Below, piece after piece: positions 46,406 through 60,375 of a stretch of 64,000 nucleotides of DNA. The translations under genes were made by a program, and so were the position numbers. The notes under the pieces are model-generated. The model ran no database searches. It was not told where the DNA came from and saw only the letters and a list, made by a program, of their open reading frames with translations. Source of the stretch: Ptiloglossa arizonensis. Taxonomy: Eukaryota; Arthropoda; Insecta; Hymenoptera; Colletidae. Location: NCBI RefSeq assembly GCF_051014685.1, contig NC_135058.1:16432811-16496810 (forward strand), in the 5' to 3' direction. Numbering within the stretch: the stretch's first letter is position 1; each line of letters begins with the position of its first letter.

Positions 46406-49400
46406 TGCCGTCGTGGTGATCGTCGTTGTCGATGACGATCTCTTCGGCGCCCCGTCCTCGTGCCCGAGGACCTTTTCACGTACGCTGGGTATGCACCAAA
46501 TCTTGTTCGGTTCTCATTGAACACCGTCCGCGACACCGAATCGCCTGGTGTTCACCCACGTTTCAATCCGAAGATTTATAACAAAATCTCCCTCCTCCGA
46601 ACTGTCCTCGTTTTTCTCTCTCTCTCTCCGCGGAGATCAGACTTTTAATTCTCACTTTTTTTTGCGACTCTTACTGGAAGATCTTCGACAATGTTTCGAG
46701 ACATCTTTGGGTATTCTTCGTCCGCGAGTTACTTCAAGTTAGTAGGTGTTCACGGTGACATTTTCCGATTCGATGCGAAACGTCGTCGAGACTGTATACA
46801 CCGATCGTCGTTCAACGTTGTCGATCGTCCATGGAGGTCGAGGAACCGTGTTTCGGAGGAAGATCGAATCTCGACGAAATCGAGGACGATTATCCTTGAA
46901 CTTGGAGCACTCCCAACTTCGTTAGAAGCGGATCTCAGGTATTCTAGGGAACAATCGTTGACCTTGGTCTAAGTTAAAACTCGATCCGTGTCTTCTTCGT
47001 CGCAATCGGTACTCACCCCAAAAGTTCTTCTTCGAGAATTAACGATCGCTTGGTAAAAAAATGTTTAAAAATATTTCGCTCTACGAGAGAATTTCGTGTA
47101 ACTGCACTTTGTCGACGGAATTTGCTAAACTTTTTCAAACTTTGCTCGTTTTGGTTTTATTAACGGTTAACGGTTTTTCGGGCGCAAATTGACCCGCTCG
47201 TGTAGCGTATTGCTTAGGAAGACTGAGAAAGGCCAGGTGGAACACCTAAGTGGAACGAATATCGCGTCAGTTTGGTCGAATAGACGGAATCAATTGTTAG
47301 CACTGGTTTCGTCTATGGCTGGGTAAAATTTCGTTCTATAAGCGAAAGATACCGCTGAGCGAAGAAACTATGGTGCAATCCAGGAGGACGACACGCGACC
47401 ACGTGTGAGAAAACGTATTATATTTCGATCGACTGGGTGGCACCTTTTCGAAGGTCCACGATTTTACTTAAATGAAGGGAAAAATAGTCTGGGAAAGCCC
47501 GAAAGTGTCGACGAAGAGGTCGAGAGAAAAGAAAAAAAGTAAAATACGAAAGGTTGTTAACTCGAAGAGAAATATTTCAAAGAAACTTAAAAATCTCTTC
47601 GGTAAGAGAAGTTTCGAACAAACATCGTTACGATGATTAATAAATACACGCGTCCAAAACTGTATTCGTTGAACTCTAAGCAAATCTGTGTTCCAGCGAT
47701 CCTCGAATAAAAAAGAGGTGAAATACGAAAGGTAGTTTCTTGTTCTCGTTCCGGATAAATGTTCCCCGTGCGTGCAATATCGGGAGCATCGTTCCAGAAA
47801 TGTAAAAGAAAATTCGCATTAGTCGCGGCATGTTCCGATACGATCTACCGGGGCACGGTATCTTTGTCATAAGGGAACGACGTTACGAAAACAAAAGGGA
47901 ATGGTTGGCGAGCGGGCGGGTGGGCGGCACGTGTTCCTCGTCAGCTCGCGGGGTTTCGAAGCGGGGAAGAAACGTGCCACGAGGGAGGATCGCGATTACG
48001 ATTCTCCGCGGCTGTTTCCACTTGCTCGTTTCCCTCCCTCGGTGTGGGCCAAGAATGCGGAGGAATTTTTCGAATATGCGCTACTGGAGCAGCGCCAAAC
48101 GCTCGGACGTGGCGGCGTGACTCCGTCGCAGATTGCTTTCGGTATCTTCGTGGGATCGAAAACGCGGGCCGCACCACCTCGCTTACAGCGCGCGAAAAAC
48201 TGCCCGTAAAAGTATCGACCGAACGGAACAGTGTCAGGGATTCCCTACGTGGACCGAGTTCGCGATAAGGACCTCGACTTCCTCGATATTTACCGAGATG
48301 TACCATTCGCACGGTACCTTACCTCGGTAGCGTCGATCTCGACGGTACCACGGCCTCGAGAAATACTCGACGATAATTTCGAATATCGCGGAAGAAAATA
48401 AAAGAAAGGCTTATCGATGAATCATCGCTTCGATCGAAAATCACCAGCCAAGCTGCGCGATAAAATTGGGTGTATTTGCGCGAACCGGATAAACCTCGAC
48501 CGAATAAACCTCGACCGAATAAAACGTCGACCGAGGTGTTTCTGATGGTAAATAAATAATTGTGGAGAATTTCTGCTCGTGGTCTGTATCGAACTCTGGT
48601 CAGTTCTGGGAATATTCTTTCTTCGGTTCGAACCGATTTCGTTCGTTTCGATCGAAAAGTAGCCTACGCGCGTCAAACGGCGGATAAGGTACTCCAGTGG
48701 ATCGGACACTCGCCTACTCGAGGGTTAATCAAGACGAACGATCAATTACGTTTCAACCCTTGAAATCCTACGCACGGTAAGTTGGAAGTTATTTAAGTAT
48801 TCCGTTGCGAGAATGATCGAACAACGTTGGAAATATTTTCGGTCCATGTCTCGTTCGAGCGTGTAACGTCCCTCTTCTGTTACTCCCCGCGAAACTCGTT
48901 AACGCGAATCGCTATCCGCGGCACTGATTCGCCCGGACTCCGATGGATAATCGTTTATTTTTAGTCGCCTCGTTTGTACGACTTTCGATCAATAAGGCAG
49001 CTCGGTACTCGCGGTTCGATAAACAATCGCTGACCCGATTGAATTAATCGTGAGGGTACGCAGTCTGTGCCCTTCGTTCTTCGTCCCGAAGAGTCCTTAA
49101 CCCTTTCCACTCGAGAGGCGATCCTTGAATTAAAATTCGATTACTACTTTCTCGTAAGATGTGAACATACGCGTACGAAACGTTGAAACGAAAGTGTTTC
49201 GTTTGACATTGATTGCGCAAAGATTTCATCGAGGTGCTAGTTTCCGGTAGCGGAGAAGCTTCGAGTGCAAAGGGTTCGAAATTCGAATTCGTTCTTCCAG
49301 CGATGTCGAGCGACGCACACCGACGCCCCGAGTTTCAAGTTTCGCGAAAACGAAGTTGGTGAACCTTTCTCGTTCCGCGATCTCGAACCGTATCGATTCA

Positions 49401-49500
49401 ACGTGGATCTCGTCCGAGTTTCTCTGGTCTCGTGTCGGGTAATCCGAACGAATTTGAGAAAATAACTGCCACGAAGTCATCGTCGTACGAGGCAATAGCG
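46406..49500. other. Region upstream of the Mob2 first exon, promoter candidates
   Basis: The Mob2 5'UTR and promoter should lie here. The stretch 47,880-48,300 is GC- and CpG-rich and lacks a convincing coding frame, so it is the best promoter candidate. A three-copy 15-16 bp tandem repeat (ATAAACCTCGACCGA type) is at 48,489-48,533. No other gene is seen. Confidence 0.45.
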
Positions 49501-49505
49501 TAGAA

Positions 49506-49845
49506 CCCCGATAATTGCAGGAAATTGGGAGAATTCCTCGGAGTATCGAGATTCGTGCAATTATCGGGGTAACCAACGCGTTAAGTAGGAAAGTTAAACC
49601 ATCTTCCACTCGCTATCTCCTCCCCCCGCTCATTGGCAAATGGAAATCCCTCCTACTTGTCAACAAAGTGCAACCTACGGGGTTCTCGTGCAATTATCGG
49701 GGTAACCGATCGAATAAGAAGGAACTTCGGTTCAACTATCTTCTAATCGCTATCCGTTCTTTCCACCTTGGACAGGATCGTTGGTAAATTCCTTGTACTT
49801 GTCAACACGGTGCAACGAACGAGATTTCCGTGCAATTATCGGGGT
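49506..49845. repeat. Diverged tandem repeat, 133-142 bp period, plus an inverted copy of its core
   Basis: The core CGTGCAATTATCGGGGT occurs at 49,554, 49,687 and 49,829. A perfect inverted copy of 14 bases (CCCCGATAATTGCA) is at 49,506-49,519. Between cores the units share CGCTATC and a CTTGTCAACA...GTGCAAC block. It is non-coding and may be a small satellite array or a regulatory array. Confidence 0.8.
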
Positions 49846-52800
49846 TGCATCGTCGAGGCATCCCTGGTGAAAAGTTTTCGACGGAACGAATCGATTCCGT
49901 GAACTTATTATGGTAAGTTCGTTTCCGTGTTCTTTGAATTTACAAAATTTCCTTTCGACCGAAGCAAGTTCCCTTTTACAGAACCTCATCGATCCACGAG
50001 AAACGCATTATTATCTCGGTAGAAAAGTTCGATTATTTTTTCACGCGTTCAGTATCGTCGAACGACAAAAGAGAAGAAAAAATATGGGAAAAGGTTATTT
50101 ACGAAACGGAAGAAAGCTTTCGCGAGCGGTTATAATTTTCTTTCGTTCTCGGCTGGAAATAATACAACGTTACCTTCTATTCGGTAGCTCGGTTCGTAAT
50201 CCGGTGGTTTCGGACTACACGCGTGCTGAGACGGAAATAACGAGCGTGCATCGAATGTAAGCACGATCGTAAATTCGGCCCGATTTATCGACCCCTCAAG
50301 CGCGATTAAAGAAATGCTCACCTCGAGTATCTACATTCCGTACAAACTGCGCCCGTATCCTCCATATTTATCGCCTACGTTTCCACGGTAGCTTGTGCTT
50401 CTTTATGGAATTCTCCAACGGAAGAGCAGAGATAGTTTCGTCCACGAATTTATGTATTTCGCTTTTTCAACCTCGAACAACGGGCTACAGAAGACATCGA
50501 TTACGTCGATCTCGATCCGAGCCGATACATTATTTTTACGCATACCGGAACAAGTTCGTGCATCGTCTTATCGAACTGCGGAAACTCCTCGATAAGAGTT
50601 ACAACATCGAGCACGTTCAGGGACTTTTAACGGGTATACCGACGATGTTATTTCTGGAATCAACCAGGAGTTTCGTATTACGACACCGCGTATATATCGT
50701 TACGTCGACTTTTACTACGGAATAAAAATATTTATAATTTCTGTTATATTTCTACGATAGTGTTACGACCGGCAAGTTCCTTCCGATGAAAATTGCCTAA
50801 AGTACCACCACATTCGGACCATTCGTAATTATTCGTATTTGCGAGTTCTTGAAAAGTGATCGAAACAATTAATAATTGAATATTTTCAACGAGGGCGAAC
50901 GAGGTCGTGTTTGGATTCGTTTCCATCGGAGAAGTTTCGCAAATGTATTTCTAATTGTCAGATGATGTAACGAGAAAATATAAAAATTCTTCTCAAAGGT
51001 TTTGGAAACGTTGATTACGCGAGTCGTGGCGAAAAACTGAAACAGTGGTGGGGGATTCCGGAACTTTCATCCAAGGAAACATCGCGACTTTTAACGAGGT
51101 GTTTCTGTACGCGCTAAACCCTCGGAGTGTCGTATTTTAAAAGGCATGGAATTCGAAAAGGCAGACGGAACACCGATCGCGTTAACGATGTTATTAGAGA
51201 GAGACGGAGCGCACATCGCATTATTACGTTTTGCTTCGTTAACTCTCACCTCTACGTATCGTGCAACTTTCCACTTACAGGTGTTCCAAGTCTTTCGTCT
51301 TTCGGAGCTGTCTTTTGCTACGCTAATCCGGATTATCGTCGCAAAGATATCGTAAAAAGAAGGAATATCAATCTTGAAAGGAATTACGTGTCGTATCGGA
51401 CCAGACATTTTGCTCAAACACTGTCCACGTTTTGCTTACTCGTGTTACTACACACGTTCCTCTTAAACCAAGACCGAAAGTTTCTTCTCCCTACGGTATG
51501 CATAATTGATCACCTCTGTCGAAGATGAATGATCACACCGCAATTTATATTCCATAAACCATTTCCTAATTGAAAAATTCTAATTCTGGACAAACGTGGG
51601 AGGAAAAAGCTTAACATTTCGAGGGAAATTTTTCCAATTTCTTCGAATCGACTTACAAATCGTACTCCGTCTAACCGGGCGCTCGAAATGTGCCCGAGCT
51701 AACGCTACGAAACTAATGACATTCGATCATCGGTATTCTCGTCGAAAGTCAGTGTATAAATAGATTTTTCGTCGACGAAAGCAAGGTCAATCCCAACAGT
51801 GGCATCGTGAATTTACATAACCGAAGAGGGAAAGTCGGTAAGTCGCGTCTCGGTGCGGTAATTGGATGAAAGCATCAACGATGTAACGATGTAACGTGAC
51901 AAACAAGGATTTTCGAACGTCGTGCAAATTGAATCATCGCGGCTTACGTCAGTGCACGCGCGCCGTATCGCCGCGGCGAAAAATTTCCGCGCGACGACAA
52001 AGTTCAGCCTTCGTCGCGATCGATCGCGGCGTCGTCGATCGAAATTTATGCTCAACCGAGCATCTCATTAACACGACGTCGTTATAAGCAAGGGAGGCGG
52101 ATAATAAACGTACGTGACTGGCACGTCAACGGCGAGCTTCTTTTCCTAGTCGCGCGAACGAAAAACTTCCGACCGAGATCGAGCTCGACGCGTACTCGAT
52201 CTTCCAATATTATTCGTATTTCGTACCTCGGGTTCGATCAGAGTTTAATAATCTTCTTCGTGAAAGTACGATTCTTCGTCTCGCGTAACCACGAAACACT
52301 CGAATCGTTCTACGGATTTTAAGCTTTCGATCAATTCGCGATTTGAAAGTGTGACTGAAAAATTATCGAGTCTCTACCTCGTTAATAGTGCACAGCTGTC
52401 CACGTGATTTTGAAGCAATTCTTGAAACACCAGTTCAAGTTTATCGCGATTTGAAGCAACGCTTACTCAAAAGCTAGCGAATCAATTGTTTTGCGTTTTA
52501 TAGAACGTTATGGAAATAATTACTATGTGGATCGATGTATCTACCTCCCTGGAATCAAGCGAGGACAATTGCACACATTTGCAGTAAGTTTTATCCGTTC
52601 TGATCAATGGAATTAAAAACTGGAAAGTGGTACTCTTAATAGAAAATTGAAAGTCGTGTGTCAAAATCGAGGTCAACTGTTAAAAACCCGATAGTTGACA
52701 ACTCTGCCATCCATACGAGCAATATGTAACACGTGTGCGTATAAACGACACATGTGCAGCAAAATAAGTAAAGAAACTGGAAGATAAGAAGTATACCGCG

Positions 52801-55800
52801 GTGAAAAGAAAATGGCACGAAGAAGCTATTAAAAATCATTAGAGTCAATCAGAACAGAGCTCTTCGACGGAAGTTTTATTAATTAGCGAATCGAAGGATA
52901 TTGTACGCTACCATGCTGGGCATGGTTCGATCACGCCTGTCTGCGATTACGACCTTGAAGCATTGATATTCATTTTCCGCGCTTAATCCAGGACACGTGA
53001 CGATTGACAAGTGGACCACCAACAGCGATAGCGATGTAAGACAGTCTCGAGCAGTAAAGCAATAGACACGTTGCACCATTTGGCCGACATTTTGCATTTA
53101 TACTCGTTACGGATAAAATTCTCTTAGAGGAACATCTATAAATACGAAAAACTATCACCAAATACGATACTCTTCTCTGATATCCAACGATAAATATTCA
53201 CCGAGCATTGAGTCGTTTGAACTCGACTATTCGATCGAAGAAACGATTACGTTTCGTCCATCGGTTTGTACGCTGTCTGAAAAATATCATTCGTGCACCG
53301 AGTGCAGCGTTACACAGAGAAAGTTTGAGAACCCCTAGGGTTATAACGATTATTGTGTTGTCTCCGACAATTCTGATTTACGATCGATCAATACGGATTG
53401 TTTCGTCTACTCTATAGAAGCGCCACAAAGTTCAATTCTCGAGAGAACTGTGCAAGAGAAAATAATCGAGTGCAAGTGGGAAAATATATTATACGAAAGG
53501 ATAAAAATAATTCAGAACGAAGCGATAGAAATATATATGCGTATAACGAAAGACGCATCTTTCGAGGAATAATTTATTTCGCGGCGACGGAAAATTCCAT
53601 TAATTTCGCTCAATTGGTTACAATTTATCTCTTTCGATAGTTGACGTTTTCAACGTATGGGAACAACGAATAAAAAGAACGGAGTCTGATTAGAATGTTG
53701 ACCTATCCCACGCAACGGTTTAAAAATAAATGCCAATGATTCATCCTTCGTTGCAAGTACTCAATTTTCTTCGTCGTTAACCGAACGTCTCGGAGGCGCG
53801 TACAGAGAAATTTACATTTGCGCGAAAATACAGTCTCGAGACTTTAAATAATTCTTTCTCGGTGCAGGACTTTATCGCTGCAGGTTCGGTTCCAGTGGAA
53901 CGGTGACTGATAAGGACGTTCACGAATCGATAAAAGTACACGAAATTCAACGCACACTCCAAATCGTTTCTCGAGATCGATCTTCTTCACTGGTATCCGG
54001 AGATACACTTTCGACGACACTAGGATGAATTATTGCTCCCCGTTCTCGGAACGTTTCATTTTAAATTCATCGTAACTTCCAGGAACGTCTCGAGTACCGT
54101 CGAGTGGAATCGCAAATTTTTGAAATTACCGTAACAATACCCGCTCAATCGTAACCCGAAAATATATAACAAAAAACGATACGAATTTAAATTGGACGAA
54201 AATCTTGGAATATTTACCGCTCGAATATTCATAAAAATAACAAACGAACGAACGAGTTTCCAGACTTTGTACACAAATTGTGCGACATTAACGAAATAAC
54301 ATATTCACCGATAATTCACTGAATTCTTCTAGTCCGAAATACTCTCAGTTGGTTGATCAAACTAATTCTATGTTACGCTATTTTCTCTAAAAAAAAAATA
54401 TATCTGTAAAAACTTACATTACTGTTGTTTATTACTGTACACTGTATTATTATTAGTCGATACTATTAGACAGTTTTGGGTGTCAGTATGCTGTGCTGGA
54501 TACTTCTAGGTGCTTTCTCCGATTTGTACAATGTACTTCTGGGCAAGGTATTAATTTTTGAAAACAATAATTTGGTATCTAATGCATGAAAGAAAGGTTC
54601 GTAGTTTGGAAGCTCTGGTAGGAAGGTTTTTTGAAAAATAGGAAACGAGGCCTGTTCGTATCGAACCGCTCAGTTCCACTGAACGCCCCGAACAGTACTT
54701 CATAACGAGTATCACAGGCCTATCGGACACTTCAGATGTTACCAACCCAACGAGCTGCGCCTATAAATCGCTGCCTCGATAGAGTTATTCACGCGGGACA
54801 ATCGACAGGAACTGGCTGAGGAGACGTCGACGAAAAGATCGATAAATTATTTATACGCGGGTCTAATTTTACCTTCTATTCAACTTTCAGGTAAAAGCAA
54901 AGGCAATCTCGTCACCGGTATTCCGTTTTTCACAGCCACGATGAGAGACCAGCCGCGCAGAGAGACCGTGAAACTTTCTCTAAACACTATAGGGTGGATC
55001 GCTCGATTAGAACGGATCGTACTTCCTGTTTTGTTAAATATAAACAAAAATTGACGAGGAGAAAGGTCAAACGATACAACAAGGTCTATCTCCGCAAGGC
55101 TTCGTTTTTCTCGCGAGTGCAACGATGCACCTGTAAAATGCAATTGTAGTATTCTTTTTGGAAAATGGATAAATTCTCTTGTGTAAGATTACTAGGGGAA
55201 AGTGTTCGGAAAATGAATACTTCATGAGACATTACGTTACGAAAAAATGCAAAGATTGTTACGCGATAGTGGATCGTTTGAACATTTCCTTGAATGTAGC
55301 GTACGACTTGTTAAGAAATTTGGAATATTTCGCACGGTATTGATTTTTCGAACACATTTCTCCGACGTTCTCCATCCGCGAGATGAAAAAGAAATGAACA
55401 GGAACAAAGAGCAACTGGATGCATTTGCATTTACGAAAAAAGGACGATTTTATCAGGTAAAAATAAAATGCACGCGCAGTTTGTAGTGCACCGTTGGATT
55501 TAGAAGAAAAAAATAGTTGTACGAAAATAGACTTTGTTACATCACTCGACTTTCTCTTTTACCATTTTCTTTTTTTCCTATTTTCAACGTCGCACGAGAT
55601 ACGATCTATTCCAATTGTGCAACGTTCTCCGAAAAAAATTCGTCGAGTTTGGTTTTGATAAATAATTGGTGATAAGCTGGTATAGAAAAGATTACTTTGT
55701 GGGAACAATCGAGCGCCGACAGGTGCCAATAACAGTGCAAAACAACCCCCTTCTATATTACTTTCTACGGAACAATAGTCTCCGGTAAATGGAATAATTT

Positions 55801-56018
55801 TCCTTCGGTTAGATAAATGGAATTATCCTCACCACTGTTTATGTTTCTTCGACCCGAGCGAATCAAACAAAAATGACGATAAACGCGCACGAGGGATTGA
55901 ATATCGATCATCGATGAAAATAAAAGTGTTGATATTTATCAATGTGTCTTTATGAAAATGGTATCGACGAATTAACGATGTTCTCTCGATGAAAAAAGAT
56001 TCACAAAAGATTTTATTC

Positions 56019-56061
56019 GGACTATTTTTAATTATGTACAGTCTACAATTAAAAATAGTCC
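56019..56061. repeat. Perfect hairpin, 15-bp arms and 13-nt loop
   Basis: GGACTATTTTTAATT (56,019-56,033) is the exact reverse complement of AATTAAAAATAGTCC (56,047-56,061). The arms are too short for a standard microRNA precursor. It could be a mobile-element relic. Confidence 0.85.
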
Positions 56062-58671
56062 TAACGAGGTTGTGCTTGGACTCGTTTTATTCAGGAAAAT
56101 ATCTGAAATTTCTAGTTTTAAATAAATCAATTTACCAACACGGTGCTATCAGTTCTAGGAAGTAATAAGATTAACTTTGCGACAGCTTAACATTAAATAC
56201 CGGTACCTTAGTCGCTCGAGAAATTTCGACGCTCGATATTTTCGTATTTATATATATTGGTACTTATTTTCAAAAAAAACGTAGTTTTCTTTTCCGTATG
56301 TTATAGTTCAATTTCGAAGATCGTGTACAAAACACAGCACTCGAGTAACCAAGGATGACCATCCGCTGGAAACTTTCAAGTATAATCCCCGTTCAGCGAG
56401 AAAATGGTTTCAATATTTTCTTAGTATTCCAGCCTGGTCGGAGAGTCGTGAACACGCTCGTGTTAATCAACATTTTCAACGAAAGAGACACGATCCGTTC
56501 CGATTAACCGATTCTTCGCCTTGTGCACGACCGATGCGCCTCATAATTCAAGACGAACGCTCGGTAGAAGGAACGATGGCCGATCGTGGGACCGTTCGTT
56601 CCTTTTTCACCGATTTTTGACATTCCTCGCCGCGCGGGAATCTCGTTCGTGACGATCTCTGGCACGTTACGTGTCACAGAAATTTGAAATTCTCGTAATT
56701 GCGAGGTTCGTGGTCGCTCCGCGAACAGACGATCGACTTTCGTCGAGATAACGAGCGAAACGAACCGCCATCTTCGCGGATTGAACGCTACTTTCGAAGA
56801 AACGTCAACGAGGATTTAATTCTTGGCGATGTTCAGCCGTCGGGTTGCTCAGCGAGAGATTGGGTCTCGAAGAAATTCGATTCCAAGTTAAGAATACACA
56901 ATCTAGACGACAGGCTGCAAGCGAACTTGCATCCTTTTACCATGAAATTACGTGGAAATTGCTTCTCAGCGTTAAACTCGATGACTCCTCGAATAGCGTT
57001 TCGTATCTAATTTCTCGTTTGCCTTTTTATTCCTCGAGCATGTAGCTGTTCCGTGGAAAACAACGTTACACGGTCGAGGTAAGTAAAAAAGAGAAAAAAA
57101 ACTGAGTTTCGAGTAAGAATGGATACGACTGAAAGAATAATATAATTGGATCGGAGATACATTACCGCTCGTGAGTAATTGCCACGCGAAGGAAATACTT
57201 TTCATTCGAAGATGTAGCTTCCTAGCGATGTTATTAAACGTTTGTTAAAGTTCTCGGTGAAATGTTTTCATGCAGAGAAAAATATCAAAGTTTTACTTCG
57301 AGGTGTCTTCTGTACGACAGACTGGATGTAACGGAAAATTTGTAGGGGTATGGTAAAAAAAAAATATATATATCTAAATTCAATTACGCAAAGGAGATCA
57401 CTTTGGTAAGGTGTAAGTGAACATCTTGGAAACTATTAACTTTACGAGGGATGTACGTTAATACTTTTATTCTCGAAATCCATTAGTCCATTGAATTCTA
57501 CTATAAAAGCTAGACATTCAATTCGAAGAAACGAAGTTCACCTTCCAATCTCTTCCACGTCTTCGCCCATAAAGAACCTATTGCCGTCACATTATGACAT
57601 CTTCGAAGCCATCGACTTTTACAGCTCTTTTTATTATTCGAAATTACGAAGACGTTTCAGGTGGCCAGAGTTATTAATATTTAGACATTACAACCCGATA
57701 ATACAAATTTCATTTCCCACGTTTCATCGCCAAGAGGACCCATTCGGATCGAAGTATCGAATAAAATTTTCTACGGTTTTGCTTCCCGTTCGAGAAGAAT
57801 AAAAATTACAAATACTTTCCAACTATTATTACAAACTTCTAAGATTCGTGCGTCCCTTGCAGCGGCGTGTAAATCGACATTTTTTCGTCCAACCGTCGAC
57901 GAACTCGTAAGGAGTTACTTTAATTTATCGAACGTAACACGAACCTAAGAACAACAATCGCGAGTTTATGTTTCGAGCAAGTTAGAAACTGAAATTGACC
58001 CACTGAGAACGTAAACGAAACATTAATCCAGGACAAACAAGAACTTCCTTCTACAAACGTTTCTCGTAACGAGTTTGTTAACTAGCAGAAGGACTAATAC
58101 CGTGTTAGCGATTGCGCTTGACAGGATACTTCCTCGTACGTTTATCGCTACGTGAAACGTAAACTTCTCGGGAGTTTGAAAAACAAATGAAAAAAAATTA
58201 CAATATTGCCATCCGTTCCAAGTTAAGTATCTTAACGATAGTTTGCTCTTTCTTTGCGCGATTAAATTTCAAACGGTTCGACGTTTTAAAAATCAAACCC
58301 TGAACAACTCGTCGTGTTTCTCGAAATTCTCGGAAAGCATAATTTCGATATATTGTTACGCATCGCTGTCGAAAAGTGAGTCTATCTTCGTTTTACAGAC
58401 GTGTCGAGACACTTCCGACAGAAGTATCCAAAATAGAAGTGCATCGAGCCCATTATACTTATCGAAGCATTATTCGACGTACACGGAGAAAATTGATCAT
58501 ACTTGCCAAGACAGACAGGGTACCTTCATCGATACATCGCGGTGCAAGGAGTGTCCTAGTTTCGTCGTCAACATCTTAGCGTCCTTAACCGAAGCGAACA
58601 CTCGTGGAAACTCGTATACCATCGATACACAAACGAATTAACGAATTACGTGACACCGGTACTCCGTCGAC

Positions 58672-58687
58672 CGTTAACGCGTTAACG
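58672..58687. repeat. 16-bp perfect palindrome
   Basis: CGTTAACGCGTTAACG reads the same on both strands. Function unknown. Confidence 0.8.
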
Positions 58688-60375
58688 ATTACGAGAATTA
58701 TCCTAGATACGCAGGATGCAATTAATTAACGCGGTCTTTGTCACCACGGGTCATCAGACGGTGCTCGAGAGGACACTCCTTGTTCTCGAACAACCTAATC
58801 TTTTCATCGCGCAATAAAATAAAATGAAACTCGAGAAGAGAACTCGTCGCGTCTCTCAAGATCTTCCGACAGACCGACTCGTGTATCGTTGCTAGAAATA
58901 AGTGTTTTCGTTCCGTCGTTAACATCTTTAATCGAAGTGCACGTATCGTTCTATCGTGAAACGTGAATATCAACGTGTTAACAATCGTCACGAATAGTGC
59001 ATCCGATAATTAACGGTCGAGCACTGCTGCAGCAGCCACGAATGTAACGTTTCTTTAATTCGAGGTAGTCTAACGTATGGGTACATAGTGAAAATTATGA
59101 GAGTAAAATCGGATTTGGAAAAAGAACATCTCGAAATCCTCGATTCGTAAAATATCAGCAAAAATTATCATTGCTTTGTGACTTTAAGAAATTCCAATGG
59201 AATTTTTATTTTTTCTATATTTTTAAGAGATTTTAGGAGTTATGTACAGACGTAAAAATTAAGAGAGAGTGAAATAATTATATTAGAAATTTTAATTTGT
59301 TCAAATAGGTACTCTAGGAACTAAAATTGGGTCCATTGGACCGATGGAATATTATTCTACAAGCGAAGTAGCGAATTTATCAAGGCATACGATATTAGGT
59401 TGTCGATTAATAAAATATTCGTGATAAAAAAAAGATTAAACGATAATTTCAAGTATACTGTTCTCGAAGAACGTTTCATCCACTTTACGTTTTCCTAGAC
59501 AAAGACACGTGATACTAATCTAAATAAGTAACGAGTAAAAATACAAAGAAGAGTGCACCACACGGTAAAACACGTTACACTAGTTGCATGCAAAATAAAG
59601 TTACGACATAATAAATGCGATAAGCGATACTTACAAAACAAAATACACGTAGTTATCGGTCTATTGGCAAATTACTATTAATTTTTATTTCGCGATGCAA
59701 TCCTCTTTGCGCATTTATTCGCTGGTTTCTAGATCAATATTATACGCATCGTTGAAAACGATCAAAATTAAGCGATCGAAACATCGCGAACGAAATATCT
59801 GGACATTATCGTTTATTAATTTGTTTCGGAAAAAATCAAAACCGTGGTCAACCGCCCATCTGTAAAAACAGGATTGCTTGGATCCTTCGAAATTCTCGAG
59901 CTTAAACTTCGAACTCACATCGCGGTTCGGGAAACTAGAATACCCTTTCGAAACTAAAATCTCAACAACCTCGACCAAAGTACACTCGAATATTATTCAA
60001 ACGCAGCAACAAATTGCAAGGAATCCTCTCCGACTCGACTTCCGCTAAATCAAGATTGACTCTGAGAAAATACTCGGGACGTTCCTCGCCTCGAAGCAGC
60101 TCGACGTCTCCCGGCGCTATCAAAACACTCCTACGAGTCAACATCAACGATGCATTCCGATGTAAAAAGCGAGTCTGTCGTCCCCGATACCTCGAGGATG
60201 GTCGGGTAGTAGCCAAACTCGAATCGTATCGAGTTCACTTGGACCCGTTTCAAACGAAAAGGGGCAAAGATTGAATGGAAGTCCAGCGAGCGAGCAAGCG
60301 ACCGGCTACGCTGAACGAGAGTGAGCGAAACGTACGGGGAGATGGCCAGAGAGAACGCGTCTCCCGTAAAAAAGA

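Larger units (their letters stand above)
49846..60375. other. Gene-free, CpG-rich non-coding DNA
   Basis: No gene, RNA or complete mobile element is recognised. Open frames are short, appear on both strands and carry no family motif. Notable items are a perfect hairpin (56,019-56,061) and a 16-bp palindrome (58,672-58,687). Confidence 0.55.
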
